Assembly: GCA_023381515.1 (NCBI GenBank)
Contig: JAMCQI010000016.1
Location: 1 to 40,577, forward strand
From: Chloroflexota bacterium
Lineage (GTDB): Bacteria > Chloroflexota > Anaerolineae > UBA4142
Length of the DNA: 40,577 nt
Direction of reading: 5' to 3'
Under the pieces are notes generated by a model. It did no database searches. It was not told where the DNA came from and worked only from the letters and a program-made list of their open reading frames with translations. This document shows, piece after piece, positions 15,782-23,517 of the stretch (position 1 is its first letter; every line of letters begins with the position of its first letter). The translations under genes and the position numbers were made by a program.

Positions 15782-18700
15782 CTAACCGCCTCTTCTCGAT
15801 TTTTTGCGCAATTCGAGCGCCCCCAGCGCCGCGAACGCAATGACCGGCGTGGCAATCGATATCCATACGCCGGCTTCGTACAGCCGCTGAGGCGTGAACT
15901 CGAGCACGACGTCGTAAGAACCCGTCTTGTCCAAGTACCAGCTGTTCGCGAACCCGTTCACCAAGTCGTGCTGTGGGACAATCCTTTGTGTGCTCGAATC
16001 GAACAACCAGGACAAGAGCGCGGACTGCTCGTACCATTTCTGCTCGACCTGATCGTCTTGAATGGAAGCTTGCCATCCGGCGTGAAACGATTCGCTGAAC
16101 ACGAGAAAGAACGGACCTGCTGCGTTCTGCACGTGAACCAGGTAGCGCGTCGGGTTGATCTGCCGAAACGTCACCGCCGGAGCGGCCGGCGCATCCTCGG
16201 CAGCGGGATGTGTGCTTCCGACCGGCTCTAGTTCTAACATGCCGATTCGAAACGGGGTGGTCGGATCGCCGTAACCGGCCGTGATAGCATGGCTGCCGGC
16301 GCCTAGATCGATCGGGCCGCTCTGGAACCAGGACCCGCTTCGGTCTGCGCTCGCCGGCATCGGATCTAGGCTCAAGCGTTTGCCGTCAATCGTGATCTCG
16401 GGCGCGGATGGAGAAACGTCACGAAATGGGACAAAAGTCCGCGACGAGATCGCAAAATGCGCCAACGTCACGTCGGTCGCGCGCAATTCCGACGCTCCGG
16501 CCATCTTGGTCACAATGATATCCACCTGGGCCTGCTTGAGACCCATTCCAAGCGAATCAAAGACAAGCACTCCACTTGAGTAGGACTGAACCGTGCGCGT
16601 CCCCAAAAGCACGAAACGCTTTTCGCCGGCGCTGTCCACGCCGCTCGCCTGCAGACTGATCGCGAAAGACGCCGGCCCATCGTCACGATACGAGAGCGAG
16701 ACTAGGCTGCCTTGAGCGAAACTTGCCAGCGACCGCCGGAGGCGGGCTTGAGAGTCATTCGCGCCGGCCGGGAATCGAAAAATCAAGCCAGCGTCCAGCG
16801 TCGAAAGCGGCCTCAGCGACGCTTGCGGACCCGTGGGAGCGGTCGTTGGAGGCGGGAACAACGGCAGTGTGAGCGCGTCCGGTCGATCGCTGGAACGGAA
16901 GCTGACATCAGACAGGCTAAAGTTGTAGAGGTCTCGACCGATCGCTTGCTGATCGACGTTAGGACGCTGCGTAAGCCGCAGCGTCACGCCGACAACCGGA
17001 TAGTCCGGCTTGTTCGGGTAGTCCAGCTTCACAAAATCCTTGATCGCGAACTGGCTCGCCTTTGATTCCGCGGCCGGCACGATCGGAAGCAGCCAGTTGT
17101 CGTCGGCGACGCCATCCCCATTCCAGTCGAGCCCAAGCCACACCTGTATCAATTGGATACCCGGGTCGTCCACTCGGGCATTGACTTGAAGGACCGGATA
17201 GTCGTCGAGCCGAAACGGCTTGACCGCCGGCGTGATTTGAACGTACGGCGCGTCCGCCGTAGAGTCGCGGAACGACTCGCCGATCTCAAGCTCGCCGTTG
17301 TCGCCGACACGCCGGAAATAGACGGTATTGCTCTCCCAACCGAGCGTCGCGGCAATGCCGGAAGATTCGACCGCGGCCTGCCATCCCGGCGGGCCAAAGC
17401 TTTCGCTCACGCTGCTCGCCAACGTTGCCACCGCCGGTTGTCCGTCCGCAACTTGCTTTTCGGTCGCCGCATACGCGCTCGCCCGTACGATATACTTTGC
17501 CGGCTGGCGAATCGAAACACTGCCGGCAGCTTGTACCGACGTTTCCGGCAGGGTGGCGACGTAGACCGGATTGGATTGCGCGTCCGGACCTGCCGTCGCA
17601 TCCGGAGTATCCTCAACCCCAACACTTGCGGTCATCAGAGCGCTAGCGGTGATTGTATACATCTGCACGGGCGCTATCACCGTCGATGATTGTGTCTCGA
17701 GGTTGGCAACCTGGTCTGGGCTCTGCTGCGCCGAAAAAAACAAAGCCGGCCGTTTGCCCATCAGTTCCGTCGTCGAGAGCGGAGGGAGCAGGTCGCTCGA
17801 GCCCAGAACTGTCGTCGCCGTAGGCGCCGCGTAGACGCGGGGAAGAGAGGCTTGGTTCTGGAATATCCTGTTCTCAGAAAATGACGTATCGACCGGAACG
17901 AGGTCGTGTTCCGTTCCTAGTACTGCGTCGTACATCGTCCTGGCGTCACCGTGAAACAACCGGGCAAAAGGATAGACGACCTTGTCGACCGCGGCCAATC
18001 CGAGCAGCGCGCCCGCCCGGCTATTCGGGTCGAACGTCGCATAGTCGGTGGCGGCGCGCCAGATATCCGGGTTGTAACTGGGAGCCAGAAACTTGGGGCG
18101 CGGGGAAAGGTTGCCCGCCTCCCAAACCCAGCCGTAATCAGACGTTCCCCAAATGTTGGGGGGCGGCACGAGCGTCATCCGAGCGTCGTTCGCATCCGCA
18201 CGCAACCAGTCGTACAACGCTCGATCTTCCGAATCGACATTGTAGAAATGGAGCCCGATAATGGTATCGGTCGAGCGTGTGATGTCGCCCGAAAGAAACG
18301 GGACGGACCAGACCGCCAGCACCACGCAGGTCAAGACGCCAGCGGCCGGCGCGAGGCCGGCGGCACGCGGCCGGCGTGCCCACGCTTGGCTCGCCAATGG
18401 GGCCAGCGTCCGCGACAGCCGTTGCAGCGCCATCGGCGCGAGCGCGGCGTAGGACAAAAGAACGATCGGAAACGCGCGGGTGCTTGCGCCAAATTCCGCC
18501 CACGCCGGGGGCGCGAGCCTCTTCATCAAATCGAACAGCGTGGTCCCAGCCACAGTCCGGGTCCCGGAGACGAGCGCGACGCCAAGCAGCCCGAGGACGA
18601 AGAAAGAGAGCGCCGCCCGGGTCATCCCCTCCCGACTCAGCAGCAGGGCGAACGCAGAGAGCGGGATGAGAAAACTTGCGAACAGCCACGCCGTGCCGAC

Positions 18701-19666
18701 GGCGTCGGCGACTGGATACACGATCTCCGTCGCTACCCCGTTTTCGGCGTTCAGCCGTATTGCCTGGTCGATCGGCTGGCTTACCGTGTCGAGAATTCCC
18801 TGCCGCCAGTCGGTGACAGATGCAAGTGTGATCTGATCGCTCGGCTTGCCAGTCGTGCCGCCGTGGTAGAGCGACCCGGATGCAAAATAATTGATCCCGA
18901 ACGAAGTGATCCACGAGATGTTCAACAAAAGAGCAACAAGCGCAACGGCCGCCGCCGCGACCAGGGTTTTCACCGCGTTCGACCTGGTCACCCCAAAGCC
19001 AAGAAAGACCACGACACAAACCGGGGCGAGAATGAAGATGCTCGAGTGCAGCGCCTGACAGACCCCCAGCGTGATGCCCGCGGCGAAAACCTGCCAAACG
19101 AGCGACCGAGACCGAATCGAGCTCGCCGAGAGTATCCGGAGGCACGATAGTATCAGAATCGGCAGCAGCGCTTGCGCGATCAACATGCCGAAATAACCCG
19201 AGATAAGCCGGCTGTAGGTGATCGGCGACAGCATGTAAATCACGCCGGCGACAAAGCTCCAAAACCGATCGAGGCGCAACCCTTTGCGGACGAGGAGATA
19301 CATGCCGAGCGCAGATGCCAACGGCAGGGTCAGGACGAGAGCCTTGCTCATAAACTCGCCGCCCAAATTGCCCAACGGATAGATCATAAAGTAGTAGAAC
19401 AACGATTTGAGCGGATTAAAAGTCCCCGCGCCGACGGCGTCGTCCCAGCTCCAAAACAACGACAACGCCTGCCGTAAGTTCTGGTCGGGAAATACGGGCA
19501 GCGACCAATCCCAAACGTGTCCGACGATTCCGGGCGTCGTCAGCACATTGCGAAGGCTCCAAAGGTCGAGCGCGGCGAACGCAAAGAGCGGCAGAATCAC
19601 ATCCGCCCCCTTCTGCCGGGCGCCGTTTGTTGCCTTCCCTTGGGGAATTCCGTGCTGCAAGCTCAT
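15782..19666 (-). CDS. Giant YfhO/AftD-like GT-C membrane protein with large ectodomain
   Basis: A 1294-residue protein and the largest in the window. The N-terminus has acidic loop residues (VWDWSLPVFPDQN at 51-63, SWDDAVGAGTFNP at 73-85), then about twelve hydrophobic segments to near residue 450. The long ectodomain contains beta-rich stretches, a calcium-loop-like DWNGDGVADDNW (847-858), and a C-terminal module (about 1166-1260) with FFLVFSESFHAGWQA and SWYLDKTGSYDVVLEFTPQ. It closes with one more helix and a basic tail LRKKSRRGG. This layout resembles YfhO proteins and mycobacterial AftD, a GT-C arabinosyltransferase with carbohydrate-binding modules. ATG 19666 is taken as start; a GTG directly before it is possible. 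A role in extending or branching the external glycan is inferred. Confidence 0.9.
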   Translation of the reverse strand: MSLQHGIPQGKATNGARQKGADVILPLFAFAALDLWSLRNVLTTPGIVGHVWDWSLPVFPDQNLRQALSLFWSWDDAVGAGTFNPLKSLFYYFMIYPLGNLGGEFMSKALVLTLPLASALGMYLLVRKGLRLDRFWSFVAGVIYMLSPITYSRLISGYFGMLIAQALLPILILSCLRILSASSIRSRSLVWQVFAAGITLGVCQALHSSIFILAPVCVVVFLGFGVTRSNAVKTLVAAAAVALVALLLNISWITSFGINYFASGSLYHGGTTGKPSDQITLASVTDWRQGILDTVSQPIDQAIRLNAENGVATEIVYPVADAVGTAWLFASFLIPLSAFALLLSREGMTRAALSFFVLGLLGVALVSGTRTVAGTTLFDLMKRLAPPAWAEFGASTRAFPIVLLSYAALAPMALQRLSRTLAPLASQAWARRPRAAGLAPAAGVLTCVVLAVWSVPFLSGDITRSTDTIIGLHFYNVDSEDRALYDWLRADANDARMTLVPPPNIWGTSDYGWVWEAGNLSPRPKFLAPSYNPDIWRAATDYATFDPNSRAGALLGLAAVDKVVYPFARLFHGDARTMYDAVLGTEHDLVPVDTSFSENRIFQNQASLPRVYAAPTATTVLGSSDLLPPLSTTELMGKRPALFFSAQQSPDQVANLETQSSTVIAPVQMYTITASALMTASVGVEDTPDATAGPDAQSNPVYVATLPETSVQAAGSVSIRQPAKYIVRASAYAATEKQVADGQPAVATLASSVSESFGPPGWQAAVESSGIAATLGWESNTVYFRRVGDNGELEIGESFRDSTADAPYVQITPAVKPFRLDDYPVLQVNARVDDPGIQLIQVWLGLDWNGDGVADDNWLLPIVPAAESKASQFAIKDFVKLDYPNKPDYPVVGVTLRLTQRPNVDQQAIGRDLYNFSLSDVSFRSSDRPDALTLPLFPPPTTAPTGPQASLRPLSTLDAGLIFRFPAGANDSQARLRRSLASFAQGSLVSLSYRDDGPASFAISLQASGVDSAGEKRFVLLGTRTVQSYSSGVLVFDSLGMGLKQAQVDIIVTKMAGASELRATDVTLAHFAISSRTFVPFRDVSPSAPEITIDGKRLSLDPMPASADRSGSWFQSGPIDLGAGSHAITAGYGDPTTPFRIGMLELEPVGSTHPAAEDAPAAPAVTFRQINPTRYLVHVQNAAGPFFLVFSESFHAGWQASIQDDQVEQKWYEQSALLSWLFDSSTQRIVPQHDLVNGFANSWYLDKTGSYDVVLEFTPQRLYEAGVWISIATPVIAFAALGALELRKKSRRGG

Positions 19667-19670
19667 CACT

Positions 19671-20933
19671 TCAAACCGGCCCCTTCACCGGTGACGGGGC
19701 AGCCTCGCGGAGCACGTCGCCTAGCGCCGCGCGAGTTTCGGAAAATGCACGCGAAAAGATATCGACCCAACTGTATTTTGAAGCGAGCGCGACGGCATTC
19801 TGTCGAAATTCCTTTAATCCATCGTCGTCGCTCAAAATGCGGACAACCGCGTTCGCGAATTCGACCTGATCGTACGGCGCGATGATGCCCGCGCCGCCGG
19901 CGGAAATCTCTTTTGCGATCGGCGGCACATCCGTAATGACGACCGGCACACCGCACGTCATGTACATGCGCGGTTTGGTCACGTCGGTAAAGCGCTTGAT
20001 CGAATCCGGATCGGGCGCATACGGAGCCAATCCAACCGCACAGACGCGCAGCGTTTCCTCGACCTCTCGGTCAGATACGCGTCCCCTGAATTCAACCTTG
20101 TCCTCCAAGCCCATCGTCCGCGCGCGCGCGCGCATAAGACCCTCGAGCGGACCGCTGCCTACGATCAGCAGCCGGGCATGCGGGAGAGCGCGCACGATCG
20201 CCGGCATCGAATCGAGGGCCAACATTGCGCCCGTGTTGTCTGACAGCAGACCGAGATAGACGACAGAGTATCGTCCGATCTGCTCGAGCGGAAGCCGGGT
20301 GATTCGGTCGACGTCGGTGCCGATCGGGACGGTCGTTTGCGGAGCGAAGCGGACGCGGCCGCCGACAAGACGCGAGCGCGTGCGCTCCATTTCATCCGAA
20401 AGATTCCAAACCATGTCGGCGTGCCGGGCGGCCAGCCGGTCGAGCCCGTGAAACACGCGATTGAGCAACGCGTTCTTGAACCGAGTCTCGCCGTAGTCCA
20501 GATTGTAGTATATCACGCGCCGGACTATCCCAGCGCGCCGCATCACAACGCCCATTATCGCATTGAGCGCTTCTACGCCGATCCAAAGATCGTACCGATC
20601 GCGCAAGCGGATCCCAAAGTACAGGTCCGCCAGAAGGTCACGCGCTTTGAGCGCCACGTAAAGAAGATTGATCCCGCCTTCGCGATCAAACGGCCAGTTG
20701 ATAGACCAGAGCCGATGGGTCTTACGGCTGCCGTCTTGAAAAACTTCTGCCAACGCGTCGAGGGTGTCAGAGATCGGCAGAGGCTGCCATATGCACAACA
20801 GCCGCGCTGCGCGCGTCGCGCAGTAATTCCTCAGCGCCAACGCCGGCCCCCCCAAAGTCGTAAACTCGCCCTTCATTACGTGCATGTAGCTGGCGATGAC
20901 GATTTTGGTGCCGGCAAGGTTGTTTGCGTTCAT
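19671..20933 (-). CDS. GT4-like glycosyltransferase lacking the usual E-x7-E
   Basis: A 420-residue GT-B glycosyltransferase. The N-terminal domain includes IVIASYMHVMKGEFTTLGGP (11-30) and the membrane-proximal segment YYNLDYGETRF. The donor domain has VVYLGLLSDNTGAMLALDSM (224-243), RLLIVGSGPLEGL (254-266) and TKPRMYMTCGVPVVITDVPP (319-338). At the position where GT4 enzymes carry a catalytic Glu pair there is K-P-R-M-Y-M-T-C-G, so the signature is altered. A run of alternating CG (20119-20133) encodes part of an Arg/Ala repeat near residue 270. Its ATG overlaps the upstream stop as ATGA. It should act in the cytoplasm on the lipid-linked intermediate; donor unknown. Confidence 0.9.
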   Translation of the reverse strand: MNANNLAGTKIVIASYMHVMKGEFTTLGGPALALRNYCATRAARLLCIWQPLPISDTLDALAEVFQDGSRKTHRLWSINWPFDREGGINLLYVALKARDLLADLYFGIRLRDRYDLWIGVEALNAIMGVVMRRAGIVRRVIYYNLDYGETRFKNALLNRVFHGLDRLAARHADMVWNLSDEMERTRSRLVGGRVRFAPQTTVPIGTDVDRITRLPLEQIGRYSVVYLGLLSDNTGAMLALDSMPAIVRALPHARLLIVGSGPLEGLMRARARTMGLEDKVEFRGRVSDREVEETLRVCAVGLAPYAPDPDSIKRFTDVTKPRMYMTCGVPVVITDVPPIAKEISAGGAGIIAPYDQVEFANAVVRILSDDDGLKEFRQNAVALASKYSWVDIFSRAFSETRAALGDVLREAAPSPVKGPV

Positions 20934-22345
20934 GCCGCCGGTTCCACCGGCCTCCTCTTGGCAAAGAGCAGGCCGGCTGCGATCAGTGCGATAACGTACA
21001 CCGGGTACTGATAGCGCGTATCCTGGTCCGGGATCAAGAAGACCATCACGACGGTCTGAATCAGTGGAATGAGCAACAAAAGCACCTGGTCACGCAAATC
21101 CAATGGCGCAAGCAAAAGAAACCCCATCGCCAGGAATGCATACAGCGCCGGTCGCCAGAACCACCAACTTGTACCGGGGGACATCGACCATTCGTATACG
21201 TTGGCCAGGAAGGACTGGGCCAACGGCATACGCGTCTGTGTTGCAAGCCCCATATCGTTCTGGTCGATCCCTAGCTGAACCGTGTACATATAGGCGCCCT
21301 GCAAGGGGGGAACCACTTGCCACTCGAGGTTGCTAATGCAAACCTGATGCTCGAACAGAGCATGTGGATTCCGAAGAATCAGCGCAAGCCATATTCGCAA
21401 GAAATCGCCCGTGTGACTTGCGAGGAACCCCTGGTTGAATTGCCCGGCGCCAGTACCCGTGGGTTCTACGATTGCTTGATTGGCGATCCCGCACCGGTAA
21501 AAGGCCCAGAATTCCGGCCCTGCCAAGGCGTCCAAGACATTCGCTTCGCCGGACGTCAACGGCGTCGTTTGACGCAAACCGACAACTTGATGGACTGCCA
21601 GCTCGTACGCGTAGCTCGCGGGCGGAGAAATGACGCCGATCGCGGGATAAAGAACGCTTTTGACCAGGAAGAAACCGGTGAGCCAAACGATCCCTACGGC
21701 AACAATCTGGACTCGACGGGTCTTATACAGCCACGCCAGCGCAATCAGCAGGAGGATCGCCACGAATATCCCGTTGATCCGATAAAGCGATGCGGCGACC
21801 AGTAGCAACGAGAAAGTTAAGAGAAAGCCTGGCGAGGCGAGAATCGCATCGCGAGTCCGAACGATCCGCAGGACCAACAACCACACGGCCACCAGCGCAA
21901 TTGTATACGGAATGTCCTTCCAAAGAACGATCGACATAAACCCATTGACCGGGCTCAGACTGAACAGCACTGTGATTGCCACGCGGACTCGTCGGGACAC
22001 CCCCAGGAGGCCCAGTTCTCGCATCGCGACGGCAAATACCACGGCGAAAGCCAGGATTTGTGCCACCGCGACGGCTGCCGGCGAAAACCAAATGCGCGTT
22101 ATCAGCCAGTTGGTCAATGTGTGGAACGCCGGCTGCGAATCGACGATCTTCCAGTCGACAATCTGTTTCCACTGTTGGATCGAATCCCGGGACATCAGGC
22201 CCGGGAAAAAGCTGAGCAGGTAGATCGACCACACCGCAATGCAGGGAACGCTGTACAAGAGCCATGCCCAGTCGCGGAAAATAGCTCGATATGTGCGTGC
22301 GACCACGGCGCGGTCTTGCAGCACGGCGCCTCCGGGCATGGTCAT
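20930..22345 (-). CDS. Polytopic membrane protein, GT-C-like, unknown specificity
   Basis: A 471-residue membrane protein with about ten to twelve hydrophobic segments. The first extracytoplasmic loop reads FFPGLMSRDSIQQWKQ, followed by IVDSQPAFHTLTNWLITRIW. This P-G-x-M-S-x-D-S-x-x-Q-W pattern recurs in uncharacterised GT-C-like membrane proteins of Gram-positive and related bacteria (DUF6020-like as I recall, not verified). A larger extracytoplasmic loop between about residues 255 and 380 has two Cys (YRCGIAN and HQVCISN) that could pair. The ATG at 22345 gives an ATGA overlap with the preceding gene; an extension to 22408 is Arg-rich and unlikely. It probably transfers a polyprenyl-linked sugar outside the membrane, but that is by fold analogy. 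Confidence 0.86.
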   Translation of the reverse strand: MTMPGGAVLQDRAVVARTYRAIFRDWAWLLYSVPCIAVWSIYLLSFFPGLMSRDSIQQWKQIVDWKIVDSQPAFHTLTNWLITRIWFSPAAVAVAQILAFAVVFAVAMRELGLLGVSRRVRVAITVLFSLSPVNGFMSIVLWKDIPYTIALVAVWLLVLRIVRTRDAILASPGFLLTFSLLLVAASLYRINGIFVAILLLIALAWLYKTRRVQIVAVGIVWLTGFFLVKSVLYPAIGVISPPASYAYELAVHQVVGLRQTTPLTSGEANVLDALAGPEFWAFYRCGIANQAIVEPTGTGAGQFNQGFLASHTGDFLRIWLALILRNPHALFEHQVCISNLEWQVVPPLQGAYMYTVQLGIDQNDMGLATQTRMPLAQSFLANVYEWSMSPGTSWWFWRPALYAFLAMGFLLLAPLDLRDQVLLLLIPLIQTVVMVFLIPDQDTRYQYPVYVIALIAAGLLFAKRRPVEPAA

Positions 22346-23517
22346 GGTCGCCTTGCGCCTTGAGCCTTTGCGTATACATCCTGGACCTGACCGGCGATTT
22401 GATTCCAAAGATAGTGCCTTTGCACGAGCTGTCTGCCGGCCTGGCCGTACTTCTCTGCCAACGGGCGGTCCGACAGCAGCCGCACCATCGCGGCCGCCGC
22501 TTCAGTCGAGTTCTCCGAACTAACCAGCAACCCGGTAGATCCGTCGCGAACGATGTTCGGTATTCCCCCCACGCGTGTCGCGACCACGGCCTTGGCCGCA
22601 GCCATTGCCTCGACGATCACCAACGGCGAAGCATCGAACCGGGAGAGGAGCACGACGATGTCGGCCGCCTGATAGGCATCCAGTAGCGTGTTGCCGTTCA
22701 AAGGCCCGGTAAAAAGCACGCTCGCACTGACGCCAAGTGAGTGTGCCCGCTGCTCCAGTTCTTGGCGATCGCCCCAGTCCGGCCCAACGAACATAAATAG
22801 GACGTCACCGCCGAATCGCTTCGCGACCGCCGGAATAGCGTCGACCAATACGTCTAGTCCCTTGCCAAGCCCTATTCGGCCGACGAAGAGGGCGACCTTC
22901 GCATGGGTGATTCCAAACCGGGCCCTAAAGGCCTTGACGTCCGCTACGTGATCGAGGACAGCCGAATCAACGCCGTTCGGAATAATGTGGATCTTGTCTG
23001 CCGCGCAACCCAGACTGACCAGGTACTCGCTCTCGATCTCGGTCAGAGCAATGACTCGCGTGGCGGATTTGAACACCAGTCTGCCCCAGGTCGCATCGAA
23101 CAGGCGAATCCGCCACGGGTGGGACGGCTCAAACGCGCAGTGCGAGGTCATAACGACAGGTACATTTCGCTTGAACAATCGCAGCAGCGGCACGATCCAG
23201 GTTGAAAAGAAGCGGTACGAATGCACGTGGATGACGTCGATGTCGCGCTGACGCAGTATTGCGGGAAGCAAGCCGAATGGGATGTTTCCAACGTCGAGGC
23301 CGAGCACCGGAATCGGCGTGGCGTGAAATCTCCGCACCGAGATCCCGTCCATCTCTTCGCATGCGCGATCGGTCCGCTCGCCTTTGCCGATCAGGTCGGT
23401 CGTGAATACCGTGACTCGGTTCCCGAGCCGCACGAGCTCGCGCGAGACCCGGTGAACGTGAATCGCGCCGCCGCCGACCGCGATGGGAAAGTCGTGGCAC
23501 ACCTGGAGCACCCTCAT
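22342..23517 (-). CDS. GT4-family glycosyltransferase
   Basis: A 391-residue GT-B enzyme. The start MRVLQVCHDFPIAVGGGAIH is typical, with a Gly-rich acceptor loop, and HVHSYRFFSTW and SHCAFEPSHPWR follow. The donor half has HIIPNGVDSAVLD, VALFVGRIGLGKGLDVLVDA, and the E-x7-E region as FDASPLVIVEAMAAAKAVVA, in which the first Glu is replaced by Asp-Ala-Ser. GGIPNIVRDGSTGLLV closes the nucleotide pocket. The ATG at 23517 overlaps the upstream stop as ATGA; an upstream extension to 23595 is Arg-rich read-through and was not used. Role: cytoplasmic sugar addition to the lipid-linked glycan, specificity unknown. Confidence 0.93.
   Translation of the reverse strand: MRVLQVCHDFPIAVGGGAIHVHRVSRELVRLGNRVTVFTTDLIGKGERTDRACEEMDGISVRRFHATPIPVLGLDVGNIPFGLLPAILRQRDIDVIHVHSYRFFSTWIVPLLRLFKRNVPVVMTSHCAFEPSHPWRIRLFDATWGRLVFKSATRVIALTEIESEYLVSLGCAADKIHIIPNGVDSAVLDHVADVKAFRARFGITHAKVALFVGRIGLGKGLDVLVDAIPAVAKRFGGDVLFMFVGPDWGDRQELEQRAHSLGVSASVLFTGPLNGNTLLDAYQAADIVVLLSRFDASPLVIVEAMAAAKAVVATRVGGIPNIVRDGSTGLLVSSENSTEAAAAMVRLLSDRPLAEKYGQAGRQLVQRHYLWNQIAGQVQDVYAKAQGARRP

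Noticed and set aside
17951..19150. Long open frame on the plus strand, 399 codons
   Set aside because: Arg-, Asp- and Pro-rich composition and exact antisense position over the giant membrane protein mark it as a by-product of GC-rich codons on the other strand.
20119..20133. Run of seven CG repeats inside a glycosyltransferase gene
   Set aside because: Considered as a phase-variation tract, but the run is short, encodes a plausible Arg/Ala stretch in frame, and nothing indicates slippage.
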